Source: Pelagophyceae sp. CCMP2097
Lineage: Eukaryota > Sar > Pelagophyceae
Reading direction: 5' to 3'
Assembly (NCBI GenBank): GCA_026770575.1
Contig: MU657182.1
Location: 508,709-548,600, forward strand
Length of the DNA stretch: 39,892 bases
Every line of letters begins with the position of its first letter. The stretch's first letter is position 1. Shown piece after piece: positions 10,062-19,490 of this stretch. The position numbers were made by a program, and so were the translations under genes. The notes beneath the pieces are model-generated. The model was not told the origin of the DNA. It was given only the letters and a program-made list of their open reading frames with translations, and searched no databases.

Positions 10062-10937
10062 TCACAGCGCGGCGATTAAGTCTTCAAAGTCGGCGACGTC
10101 GCAGAGGCCGCCGTCGACCCATTGGAAAATTGGGTCGCCTTTTGGCCCGACGACTGCGCAGCCGCCGAGCTGCGTGAGGCAGCGGTCGTCCGTGGGCTTC
10201 AAGACGTCCCAGTGCGCCGCCTGGACGCCGGCCAGATTCTGCAGCCGCAGCGTGGCCAGCTCGAGCGGCCGCAGGCCCCAGCCGCCGACGATCGGAAAGG
10301 CGTCGAAGCGGTTGCCAAGGATGGCGCCGTCGGCGCCCAAGTTGAGGATCGGCGGCAGCGGCCCCGCGGATCGGCCGGCGAGCTGGCCCTGCTTCAGCGC
10401 CGCCTCGACCCACCCTCGCCGGCCGCCCGGGCTGCCGAAGAAGCCCGGCAGCACGGCGGCGAGCGTGCGCCACGGCGGGCCGAGGCCAATGCCCACGACG
10501 AAGAGCTTGACCTGGGGCGGCAACCACTGCGCGTCGGGCAGGAAGCCTCGGCTGACGCCGAAGCGGCGGCCCGCGTCGCCCGCTTCGTCGGCGAGGAGCT
10601 CAAAGTCTTTGGGCAGGTCGAGGACGTCGGCGAGCTTGTTGCACGCCTCTTCGTTTCCGTTGACGACCATGACGCACCGATTGATTCCGCGCTTGCGCAT
10701 CTGCGGCCAGAAGTGCGAAGCGCGCTGCGCGTACTCTATAGTGTTGAAATCCGCTGCGTGACTGCCGAAGACGACGAGCGTCTTGCCCGACCGCGGCGCC
10801 AGCGCGGCGCCAAGGTCCACGGCCCGGCCGTCGCGCGCGCGAACCAACGAGACGCCGGAGAGCGAATTCGCCGGCCGCAGGCTGAGGCCGGCGCAGGCGC
10901 CCAAGCCGCCCAGCACCAGCGCGAGGAGCGCGTGCAT
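10062..10937 (-). CDS. AhpC/TSA_2-type peroxiredoxin-like protein lacking the peroxidatic Cys
   Basis: This intronless 291-aa ORF starts at the ATG at 10937 with a leader (MHALLALVLGGLGACAGLSL) typical of plastid or secretory targeting. The fold resembles the PRXL2/AhpC-TSA_2 thioredoxin-like family: KTLVVFGSHAADFNTIEYAQ, then INRCVMVVNGNEEACNKLAD, then LPKDFELLADEAGDAGRRFGVSRG, and near the C-terminus GDPIFQWVDGGLCDVADFE. In a working peroxiredoxin a Cys would follow the first strand; here that place reads GSHAADFN, so peroxidase activity is doubtful. The same substitution is common in plant and algal members as far as I recall, so it is probably not a recent loss. The role may be redox sensing or scaffolding in the plastid. 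Confidence 0.7.
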   Translation of the reverse strand: MHALLALVLGGLGACAGLSLRPANSLSGVSLVRARDGRAVDLGAALAPRSGKTLVVFGSHAADFNTIEYAQRASHFWPQMRKRGINRCVMVVNGNEEACNKLADVLDLPKDFELLADEAGDAGRRFGVSRGFLPDAQWLPPQVKLFVVGIGLGPPWRTLAAVLPGFFGSPGGRRGWVEAALKQGQLAGRSAGPLPPILNLGADGAILGNRFDAFPIVGGWGLRPLELATLRLQNLAGVQAAHWDVLKPTDDRCLTQLGGCAVVGPKGDPIFQWVDGGLCDVADFEDLIAAL

Positions 10938-11433
10938 CGCGCCGGCGCCACTGGGCGGATTGGCGGGCGGGCTGCGGGCGGTGGCGAGCAGGCAGCGGTC
11001 GGGACTGACCTCTGACGGAGGTCGGGTCCGAGTCCGCGTCGTCGCCAAATCATTGCAGAATTGTTTAGTGATGGGAAACCTCGCTCCAGCCCGAAGTCCT
11101 CACTTGGGCGGTCGAGCCATCCTGGCCGTCTCCTGCCCGTTCAGCCCCATTGGGCCGCCTCACGTGGTGTTCGTTTGGGTGGTGGATCTCGGTGCCAGCC
11201 GCCTCGACGCGTCGCACTAGGTAGGGAAGAGGAAGCCAGCGGTTCTTGCGTCGAAATCGGCAGGTGCCAACGACACAGACTGCGTCTCGGTCACGCGGGT
11301 GGGTCATTCGGTCGAAACACTGGATATGTGCGCCGAAGGGGGTTCTTCGGTCAGAGTCGCCAAAGCGGCCTGTCCGGCGGGTTTCCTCCTTTACAGGGAG
11401 AGGGGTGGGTCGTGGGCCGCCCTGCAGACCTCG

Positions 11434-11562
11434 TTGGGTCTCTTCCGACACGGGCTTCTTTGGCCTCGGTGGGTTGAAGTCCTCTTTGGGTCTCTTCCGA
11501 CACGGGCTTCTTTGGCCTCGGTGGGTTATAGTCCTCTTTGGGTCTCTTCCGACACGGGCTTC
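11434..11562 (+). repeat. Three copies of a 52-bp tandem repeat upstream of the WD40 gene
   Basis: The block TTGGGTCTCTTCCGACACGG begins at 11434, 11486 and 11538, a strict 52-bp period. The first two units are almost identical, including GGCTTCTTTGGCCTCGGTGG; the third is truncated after GGGCTTC. It lies 160-290 bp before the WD40 start codon in the divergent intergenic region. Confidence 0.9.
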
Positions 11563-11722
11563 CCTGGTCAGGACCATTGGCAGGGTTCCAGAACCCTGGC
11601 GGGCATCTGAGACTGGGCATCTGGACACGGGTGTGGACACGCTCGCCTCGCGTGGCCGCTCGAGTTGCGCCCGCGGCCCCGCGGCCCAACCGGGAGTCGA
11701 GACGGCATTGCACACTGACGGC

Positions 11723-12649
11723 ATGGCCTCGCGACGCGACGCGACGGCACTCGCCGTCTTCGAGCAGGCCGACCTCTTCAAGATCATCCTACGGCTGGCG
11801 GCGGCGCCGCACGGCCTCGTGACGAAGCGAGTCGCTTGCGATGCGCCGGCGGTGGCGCTGGCCGTGCGCAAACTCATCTGGCAGGACCGCATTTTCAAGG
11901 GCACGGCAATCCTCAAGGGGCACACCAGCGACGTCTTGAGCTGCGCGTTCTCGCCCGACGGCAAGTTCATCGTGACGGCAAGCAGCAAGAAGGCGTGGAT
12001 CTGGGACGCCGAGACGGGCGCGCTGCTGACGACGCTCGAGGGGCACACCAAGACCATCATGTGCTGCGCGTTCTCGCCCGACGGCAAGCGCATCATCACG
12101 GCGAGCTGGGACAAGTCGGCGCGGCTCTGGGACGCCGAGACGGGCGCGCTGCAGCTGACGCTCGAGGGGCACACCCGTGACGTCTTGAGCTGCGCATTCT
12201 CGCCCGACGGAAAGCGCATCGTGACTGCGAGCCGCGACGAAACGGCGCGGCTCTGGGACGCCGAGAACGGCGCGCTGCAGTCGATGCTCGGGGGGCACAC
12301 CAAGACCATCATGTGCTGCGCGTTCTCGCCCGACGGCAAACACGTCGTGACGGCGAGCTGGGACAAGACGGCTCTTATCTGGAACGCCGAGACGGGCGCG
12401 CTGCAGGCGACGCTCGCGGGACACGTGGGCCGCGTCTTGAGCTGCGCGTTCTCGCCCGACGGCACGCGCGTCGTGACGGCGAGCTGGGACAAGGCGGCGC
12501 TTATCTGGAATGCCGAGACGGGCGCGCTGCAGGCGACGCTCACGGGACACGCGGGCCGCGTCTTGAGCTGTGCGTTCTCGCCCGACGGCACGCGCGTCGT
12601 GACGGCGAGCTGGGACAAGACGGCGCGGCTCTGGCACGTTGCACTCTAG
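11723..12649 (+). CDS. WD40-repeat protein with six near-identical blades
   Basis: This intronless 308-aa protein starts at the ATG at 11723. Residues 1-63 are a helical N-terminal region without a recognised domain. Then six WD40 units of 42 aa (126 bp) follow to the stop. Each starts LxGHT or similar, carries the fixed core CAFSPDGK, then TASWDK, and ends LWDAETGAL or IWNAETGAL. The first unit has one residue deleted in the TASSKK turn. Six units would close one propeller only if the N-terminus or a second molecule supplies a seventh blade. The DNA of the repeats is nearly identical, which means recent amplification or gene conversion. WD40 proteins act as binding platforms; no partner is indicated. 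A long antisense ORF over the same region is a shadow of the repeats. Confidence 0.85.
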   Translation: MASRRDATALAVFEQADLFKIILRLAAAPHGLVTKRVACDAPAVALAVRKLIWQDRIFKGTAILKGHTSDVLSCAFSPDGKFIVTASSKKAWIWDAETGALLTTLEGHTKTIMCCAFSPDGKRIITASWDKSARLWDAETGALQLTLEGHTRDVLSCAFSPDGKRIVTASRDETARLWDAENGALQSMLGGHTKTIMCCAFSPDGKHVVTASWDKTALIWNAETGALQATLAGHVGRVLSCAFSPDGTRVVTASWDKAALIWNAETGALQATLTGHAGRVLSCAFSPDGTRVVTASWDKTARLWHVAL

Positions 12650-13045
12650 TGATGTGATGCTCCTACGCTGCCTTCCGGAACTTGGATACTAATGCAAGAA
12701 ATGTTCCTTGGCCTTCGAGCTTGACACGTTTTCGGACGGGTCGAAGCCGCCGGCGCGTTTTAAACGCCCCGCTGGTCACTGCCTGCGCAAGGGGCCGCCG
12801 TGTTCGGCCGCATCCCTGGGCTTGCCACCACAGCCGGCGCCGCACGCACTCGAATCTCGAAATCGGTCGAAGAGTTGAAAATCTTAGTACACTCCTGCTT
12901 ATGTTTCCGACGACGACGCTCTCAAAAGGAGTCGACCCCCGCCTGCTGCATGGCGAAACGCTGGCCAGAGTGCCGGGTGGCTGCCCGACGAGGCGAGGGG
13001 GGATCTTCCAAGAGCGCAAGACCAGTCCTCACCGAGAACCCCAGG
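12650..13045. other. Intergenic stretch, nothing recognised
   Basis: This lies between the convergent WD40 and zinc finger genes and is close to the 3' end of both. I see no ORF with protein-like composition and no strong repeat here. Confidence 0.5.
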
Positions 13046-14470
13046 TTATTCGATTTCGACCGTGTCGGATCGGCGGCGCTTCGCCGCCTTGGCGGCCGGC
13101 GACGCGGCCGGCGACTGCGACGCGGCCGGCGACTGCGACGAGGCGCCGGACGCGCGGCGGGGCCTCGGCTCGCGCGGCGACGGCGGCGTGCGGGCCTTTG
13201 TTGGCCTTTGCCCCTGCTCCGGCAACTCGAGTCTGCGCGCCATCGCCGCGTCCTTCTCGCACCGCGCCTGCCGCTCCGCGACGAGGCGCGCCTCTGCAGC
13301 GTTGTCCTTCTCCTCGAGCTCTTGGATGAGTGCGAGCGAGGCCGCCTGCGCGACCGGCTCGGGCGCGGCGTCGAGGCGCGGGGGCTATGGGGCCCGGCGG
13401 CGGGGCGGACGCGGTTTAAGCGCTTCTTCGTCGGCCTCGATCGTCCGCCGCCGCGCCAAAGCGTCGGCTTCGGATCGTTGAAACTCCTCAAATTCTCTGT
13501 CAGAGTCCTGCGATGCGCCTGACGCCCCAGACTCGCGCGCGGCGCCGCTCGTCATCGATGCCCTCTCCTCGTCATGGAGCCGCTGCGCGAGCCTGCGGCG
13601 GATGGTCGAGGGCCCGGGAGGCCGAGCGCGAGGGGCGTACTGCTGCGATTCTTCGTCCTCGGCCGCTTGCTGCTGCGCGTGTTTCGCCTGCCAGCACCGC
13701 AGCTCTTCCTCGAGCTCGCCCGCCTCGGGCGCGTGCCGCTACAGAGCGCGGCCATCCGGCAGGCGTCAGGCGTCGGAGTCGGCGGCGGTGGGCGCCGGCG
13801 CAACGCAAACAAACGCACGACGGGCTTGGCGTCCGGCTCGCTCTCGCGCTCGACTGCCAGCCGGAACCTGCCGAGGGCGCGCGTGAGCTGCCTCCGCTTC
13901 GCTCGCCGCGCCCCGGGGCGCGCGACGGCCACCGAGGCGCGCCGGCTGGCGCGACGCCGCTCCGTGCATTTCCGGGCTACGTGGGCGCAGGATGCGGGTC
14001 TCCGGCGGGCAGGGACGGCGCGAGTCGGAAGGCGGGCGCGGCACGGGCGCGTCTCACGGTGCGTTTGCGATGACGCGCCTAACATCCCGCGTCCCTTTTA
14101 GCGGCGGGCCGTTTCCCCGCGTGGAACGCACGTGTGCCGCGTGGTGACGAACGTCTTTGGGCATGCGGGGCACTTCTTGCAATTGTTACCCCGCTCGACC
14201 TGTGCCGCGCAGTGACGGGTGCCGATCGACGCAGTGACGCGTGCGGCCTCGCACGCCCGCAGAGGCGGCGCCCGGCCGCCGCCTTCGCGCCCCGGGACGG
14301 CCCTCGCGCGGAGCGCGCTCGGTGGTGGCCCTCCAAAGGGTGACGCTGTTCGGGACCCAAGTCTGTAGGCAGGCGGTGTGGTAGACGAGCTTGCAATTCG
14401 TGCACGGCAGGAACACGGCCGCGTCGGCGGCGTTGAGCACGTCCAAGCAGATTTTGCAGATCGCCGCCAT
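13046..14470 (-). CDS. PHD/RING-type zinc finger protein with helical C-terminal half
   Basis: The start is the ATG at 14470. The first exon encodes MAAICKICLDVLN, then LPCTNCKLVYHTACLQTW. After an intron, NNCKKCPACPKTF completes a C4HC3 pattern (C-x2-C, C-x2-C-x4-H-x2-C, C-x2-C), closest to a PHD finger, less likely a variant RING. Further exons run through a basic segment to LTRALGRFRLAVERESE. A phase-matched intron (GTGCGT near 13825 to a TGTAG acceptor near 13737) then leads to APEAGELEEELRCWQAKHAQ and DREFEEFQRSEADALARRR. The last exon holds SLALIQELEEKDNAAEARL and a Ser/Ala/Pro/Lys-rich tail ending at the stop 13046-13048. The last intron is unresolved; a GC donor after EADEE would fit the phase. 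Likely role: chromatin reading or ubiquitin-related binding, unproven. The 14551-14640 palindrome cluster lies just upstream. Confidence 0.6.
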
Positions 14471-14550
14471 CACGAACAATCCCGGCCGGGGCAGCGGCGT
14501 CTTTTTACCCGTGTCAATGGTCAATTATCATTATCCACCAGAATAATGGA

Positions 14551-14640
14551 TAGGAATTCCTAGGAATTCCGATAGGAATTCCTAGGAATTTCGATTTTTT
14601 TCTACTTAGGAATCCTAGGAATTCCTACAATTGTATTGAA
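14551..14640. repeat. Cluster of GGAATTCCTAGGAATTCC-type palindromes
   Basis: Three overlapping palindromic units occur: one at 14553-14570, one at about 14576-14590, and one ending in TACAATTGTA near 14626-14635. They use the same words (GAATTCCTAGGAATTC, ACAATTGT) as the 440-489 site. They sit about 80 bp upstream of the zinc finger gene start on the minus strand, so they could belong to its promoter or to a small mobile element. Confidence 0.8.
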
Positions 14641-15288
14641 AAGTGTCGAAGAGGGTAAAATTCTCCAATAAGCGATGTGAGCCATCCCAAAGAGTGTGGC
14701 ATTTCCCCCCTATCCCCCTGCCCGGCAAAGACGTCGGTGGCTGGAGCGCGGCGCCAAGACGCGCTAAGGATAGAGCGACCAAATGAGTGGCTGTCAATTT
14801 TTCAGTCCCCCAGCGACCCCGCACTTTGGTCGACATCTGTAACTTAATTTGCCACGCATTTGCCTCTTCGCACGAATGCGGCGCGCCGGGTCGAGTCGGG
14901 TCGATACAAGTGCCCCGCCATATATGTTGGAAAAAAGAATTCGGCATTGATGGAAGCGTGCCTGCCCACGGTCTGCTCGAGCCGGCACCCGCCGAGCCTG
15001 TGCCTCGCATCGATCAAACGATTTCGGTCACAGCTCACGAACGGTCACAACTCTCGGAACGGCACTCTCCGCTTCGGCCCTGTCCGCTGAAAGACGAGTT
15101 ATTCCTCTCCCCGGGCGGTGAGCTGGTTCGCCGCGCGACGGTGGCCGCGGTCCCGACGGACGCCGGCGGAGCGCCGCTCGTGGCATAGCCGCGCGCGCGG
15201 CAGGCTTGCTTCACGGCGACGGACGGACCCTTTGAAGGAGGCGTTTTTTCAAAACGCTGTTGCTCTCGAGGGACGCAAGGCAGCAGTG
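14641..15288. other. Intergenic stretch, nothing recognised
   Basis: This is a divergent region between the zinc finger gene (-) and the sulfotransferase gene (+). Short ORFs are present but have no recognisable domain. Upstream control elements for both genes should be here; none could be pinned down by eye. Confidence 0.5.
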
Positions 15289-16942
15289 ATGGCCAGGCTG
15301 TGGGCCGTCGCGGTCCTCTGCCAGTGCGGACCGGCGTCCGCGAAGGCACCCGCGGGTCTGCTCGCAGCCTCGTCGACGGCGGAGTATAGGGCGGGGGGGG
15401 CTGGTCGTCCGCGAGGCAGCTTGGCCCTCGCGAGGGAGCGGCGCGTGGTCGTCCTCACGCCACCGGCGATGCGAGAGCGCGGCCCCAGTCTTCGGAAGCC
15501 TCGCGGTGGTGCTTTGTGCGAGTGCGCCGGCTTCTCTACGCCGTCGTCTCGTATACTTTGTCTCACTGCCTCGGCCCAGGTACCAAATAATCCGGCAGAG
15601 CGCGGGCGCGCCCGTCGCGCTCTGCGAGGCGGAGCTGCTGGAGAAGCCGCCGGAGTGGCGTTTCGCTTCGGATGGCCCGCTGCCGTACGGCGCGCCGTCG
15701 CCGGCTGGCGCACGGCTGCGCATCGGCAGCGCCGCCGCGGGCTTGGACCTCGTCGTGCCGAACTTCTTCTTCGACGCCGTCTCGGACAAGAACGGCACGG
15801 CGCACGTGGCCATTCCGCCGAGGCCCGGCGCGGCGAGGTGCGGGGGTATCCAGGCCATTTTGGCACTCTGGCGAGGCGGCGTGACGACGCTGCAGTCGCT
15901 GCAGCAAGACTTTTTGGCGCCGGCGCTGCGAACCGTCCGCGTCGCCGACCACTGCAGAGCGGGCGCGCCCGACACAGCGCCCTACGAGGCGCCGCTCGAT
16001 TCGGCGCTGCCGCCCGCGGCGGGCGTCTTCGTCGACGACGCTTTGCAAGACGCGGCGCCCGCGGTTTCGGGCCGCGCGGTCTTCGTCGCGCTGGCGCAGC
16101 CCAACACGCGCCGCGAGCTGGCGCTGGCGGCGAGCTCGCGCGGCGGGCCGTCGACGCTGGCGACGCAAGGCGAGTTCCTCTTTGGGATCCACGCCGAGCC
16201 CGAGCTCTTTCTCGCCGGCACGCCTGTGGCCTACTTCCTCGTCATGCGAGAACCCATCTCGCGCCTCGTCTCAGACTTTGCAAACTACCGGCCGACGGCA
16301 CGACGACGGCGAGAAGACGACGCGGCCGTTTTGGTAGACGCCGCCGCGGGAGGCATCGTCGGCTTTGGCACGACGGCATCCAACTACGCGCTGCGCTTCT
16401 TCGGCAACGACTCGCACTGCGAGGCGCCGCGGTCGCGGTGCGCCTCGCTCGACGACTTTGACGCGTCGATGCGCAGCACGGGCGCCCCGGGCCGGCGGCG
16501 GTGCCACCTCGACTACGACGAATCCGCGCGGGCGGCGTTGGACTGCGCGTTTTCCAAGCCGCGCGCGGCGCTGCAGCAGAATCTGGCATACCTGAAGCAG
16601 AACATGCACCGGCTCTTTGCCGGCGTCGGAGTTTTGGAGCGGCTGCCGGAGACGCTCGTGCTCTGGCACGTCGCTTCGGCGCACCACGACAGAAGCGCGT
16701 GGCCGCTGCAGCCCTGCGTGCCGCCGCAGCCGGCGGGCGCGCCGCCGGAAAGCGTGGCGGTATCGGCGGGGCAAATACGGCAACTCCGCGAGCTCAACGC
16801 TCTGGACCTCGACCTCTATTCGGCAGTCCAGACGGCGTTCCAGATGCAGCTCGTCTCCGCGCGGCGCCACGGCGGCCGCGACGTTTTCGACCTCTTGAGG
16901 CGGGCGGCGAACGGCGATCTACCCCAATGCAAGCCGCCCTAG
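15289..16942 (+). CDS. Carbohydrate sulfotransferase-like protein, secretory pathway
   Basis: The start is the ATG at 15289, giving a signal or membrane anchor (MARLWAVAVLCQCGPASA). Exons 15289-15515 and 15580-16942 join in phase through a 64-nt intron (GTGCGA...CCCAG), giving about 529 aa. The second exon has IQAILALWRGGVTTLQSLQ (residues about 166-184), which sits where the 5'-phosphosulfate loop is expected. YFLVMREPISRLVSDFANYR (about 294-313) is a clear 3'-phosphate-binding motif (R-x-P-x-x-R-L-x-S). Together these point to a PAPS-dependent sulfotransferase of the Golgi Sulfotransfer_2 type. The 5' loop is degenerate (no PKxGS/T), so the family call is firmer than the activity. Likely substrates are cell-wall or exported polysaccharides. 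The 5' part of exon 1 is the least certain. Confidence 0.7.
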
Positions 16943-17194
16943 CGCCGGCAGCCCCCACTTCGAGTGGGGGCTCCGGGTTATTTAAATTTTTCCAACGCAG
17001 AGGCTTCCGCCCCTTACACCCCCCGCGGCGCCGCGGCGAGTTCTGCATCGAAAAGTCGAAACCGCGCCGGCAGCCGCAGTAAACTTTTGACTTGATCGCT
17101 TTTCGGCGACGCGATCTCAGTTTTCCCACTTTGCTGGACACGTTCGTGCGGCCCTCGCGATGACCTGAGGGCGCGGTCTCTAGATAGAGGCTTC

Positions 17195-18739
17195 ATGGGC
17201 CGGCGGAAAGGGTTCAGGCTGCGGCTGGTTTTGGCCGCCGCTTTGTCGGCGGCGAGCGCGGCGAACTGGGCGCCGCAGTTGGAAGGCGGCCAGGAGGAGT
17301 TTGTAGAAGGCGCGCATCTCGTCTGGCAGGCGCCGCGCGGCAAGCCCGCCGCAATCCTAGCGCTCTTCCACCGCGGCGGTGCGCCTCGTTAAAAGGCACG
17401 GACACGGCGCCGCCGCGGACGCGCGAAACCGTAGGCCGCAGCGCGGGCTCGTGGTGGTGCGGACACCATGCGGCGTCCCTCGCCGCGGGGGCCCTCCGAC
17501 GCGCCGCCGTCGTGGGGATCCCGAGGGGCTGTCGAAAATTGCGTCTGACGCGGGTGGCGCGCAGGGACAAGTCGCCTTCCTGCCCGTCCTGCTCGGGTGC
17601 GCCGCGCGTCGCGCAACCTGCTGACCCCGTCTCGCCTGGCCTGCCTGCGTGTTCCCGTTGCGGGCACTCGAATTGCGCTAGGCCTGCCGGAGGAGAAGCG
17701 CATCGTGTCTTCGGCGCTGGCCAGAGGCTTTGCGGCAGTCGCCACGTCGTCCGCCGATACGGTCATGCGGCGCTGGGACGTGCACGACGGGCCCGGCGTC
17801 GCGAGCGGCCTCGCATCGCTGCTGGCCCAGCGCGGCTGGCAAGGCCTGCCGCTGTACGCCGTCGGGGTCGGCTGCGGCGCGGGGTTCGCGGCCACGCTGC
17901 TGCCGCAGTCCATTCCAGCGCCTTCTGCAAACCAAGGACCCGAGACGGGGGGCTCGAGACGGGGGGGCGAAGACGGGAGCCTCGAGAAGGGGGCCTCGAG
18001 GAGGGGGCCCAGAGACAGGCGCCGAGAAAAGCCCTGAGACGGGCGCCGAGGCGCCTCGGCAGGTCCGTCTGCGTTCTCCCGGCCGAGGCTGGCCGCCTAG
18101 GTCGCTGCCGCCGGGCCTGCTGCGCGGCTTGCATCTGCAGCTCATGGCGGACCAGCCGTTCAAAGCTACTTTGCAAAGGCCGTTCAAGGGCAAAGGCCTA
18201 GCCATGCTCCACACCCCACCCGCAAAGTGCATCGTCATGCTCCACATGGCCCGCGACGAGTCGGTGCGGCTGGACCGCCGAGCCCGTGCGCAGCGTCGTA
18301 CCGTAGACGATAGGTGGCAAGAGCGGCAGCCGCGATCCGGCGGTCGTGGGAAACCGGCGGCGCCAGGGTCTTGGAGCAGCGCGCCGTGCCGCAGCCTATG
18401 CGGGAGAGCTTCTTCTGCGAATCCATCTCGGCCGTCTCCTGCGGCGAGTCTTCGGCTCTTGTCGGCGCTTTGCTCGTCGCCGGCTACATTTCCTCGGGCG
18501 GCTTCCTCCTCGCAGACCCGCAGCGGTCCGCCTGGCGCAGCGTCGTTTCGGCGCCCGTGGGACGGCGCGGGCCCCAGGAGCTCGGCATGCTGCGCGCGCT
18601 GACGCGCGACCGGCTCGAAGTGGGCCGCTCGCCCATCGCACAAGAGATGCACCGCGCGTACGCTTTGAACGAGGTCACCGCAGAGTTCATGAACGAGACA
18701 CTCGCCTTCTTCCTCGCCAGTCGAGAGAACGTGAACTAA
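17195..18739 (+). CDS. Alpha/beta-hydrolase-like protein of an uncharacterised plant/algal family, nucleophile apparently lost
   Basis: Six exons join in phase: 17195-17378, 17435-17474, 17565-17596, 17682-17907, 18101-18263 and 18314-18739. The introns are 56, 90, 85, 193 and 50 nt, and the product is 356 aa. Residues 1-24 form a signal peptide. The joined protein runs PAAILALFHRG, then WWCGHHAA, DKSPSCPSCSGLPEEKRIV, LPLYAVGVGCGAGFAATLL, IVMLHMARDESV and a C-terminal domain with SGGFLLADPQRSAWR and MHRAYALNEVTAEF. This order matches an uncharacterised family of alpha/beta-hydrolase-fold proteins in plants, from memory. The expected nucleophile elbow GxSxG reads G-V-G-C-G here, so the Ser is replaced by Gly and catalysis is unlikely. 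The 193-nt intron carries a purine-rich minisatellite-like tract. Confidence 0.7.
17940..18045 (+). repeat. Purine-rich GAGACGGGGGG-like degenerate repeats inside an intron
   Basis: The plus strand is almost pure G/A with scattered C and no GT dinucleotide. Related units such as CGAGACGGGGGG and CCTCGAGAAGGGGG repeat irregularly. It lies entirely inside the inferred fourth intron (17908-18100) of the hydrolase-like gene. The absence of GT leaves few alternative GT donors for this intron. Confidence 0.7.
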
Positions 18740-19490
18740 TCCAATGCCGCACCACGGCCATGAGCCGCGCGGAGGGGACGCGGGGCGGCGGGCGGCGTCG
18801 CACGTCGGTCGGTCGATTCTGGGCGGTGCAGGTCCCAGCGTCCATCGACGAGGTCCCGGATGGCCCAATGCGCGGTGGATGGCGAAACCCTGCCATCGGG
18901 AGGGTTTCACGCCTGCCTTGTCCGAGAGTCGTCTGAGACGGCCGGCGGATGCTCAAACGACTCCGAGTCCTCCGGCCGACCGCCGTGGCGAGCGGCGGAA
19001 GTCCCACGGGCTGCAGCAGCTCGGCATCAAGGCTTGAACGTCGAGAGCCGAACCGCCGGTTGGACAACCACCTTCGGAATTCCTATCGCCGTTTTCGGCG
19101 ATTGCGTGGATTTCGAAATTTCCGTCACGCGATCGCAAGTTCTAAAGTTACACGGGATTCACGTCGGGATTTCCGCATTGCTGGAGTCAAGATACAAAAG
19201 AATCCCGTAGCGATTACAAAAGAGCCGCGGCGCGTTCGTGCCATGGACGAGCAGGGCGTGCACGAGCACGAGCAGAGCCAGACAAGGAGCCGCCGTCGAC
19301 GCACTTCGGCGAGGCGTCGAGACGACGAGCACGGTCCTACGATCCTGCGGATGTGGTTTTCCGAGCCGGCTACAAATTGTAGCCCTCGAAAGGGCCTAAC
19401 ATGCCGTTGGTAGAGAGATTTAAAAAAAAACGCGCCTCGCGCGTTGTCACAACACCTACGTAGCGGAGCTCCGGCTCGGAGGTGGAGACG
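18740..19490. other. Intergenic stretch with one small perfect hairpin
   Basis: No supported exon lies between the hydrolase-like gene and the CCDC81-like gene. A perfect hairpin (ATCGCCG, loop TTTT, CGGCGAT) occurs at 19085-19102. The rest is AT-richer than neighbouring genes and shows nothing else I can name. Confidence 0.5.

Noticed and set aside
11065..12618. 517-aa antisense ORF across the WD40 gene
   Set aside because: It mirrors the WD40 repeats with a repeated low-complexity pattern. The sense strand has a clear protein family, so this is a shadow frame of GC-rich repeats.
12800..13522. Plus-strand ORF of 240 aa
   Set aside because: It has an Arg-rich biased composition. The minus strand carries the better-supported helical exons of the zinc finger gene.
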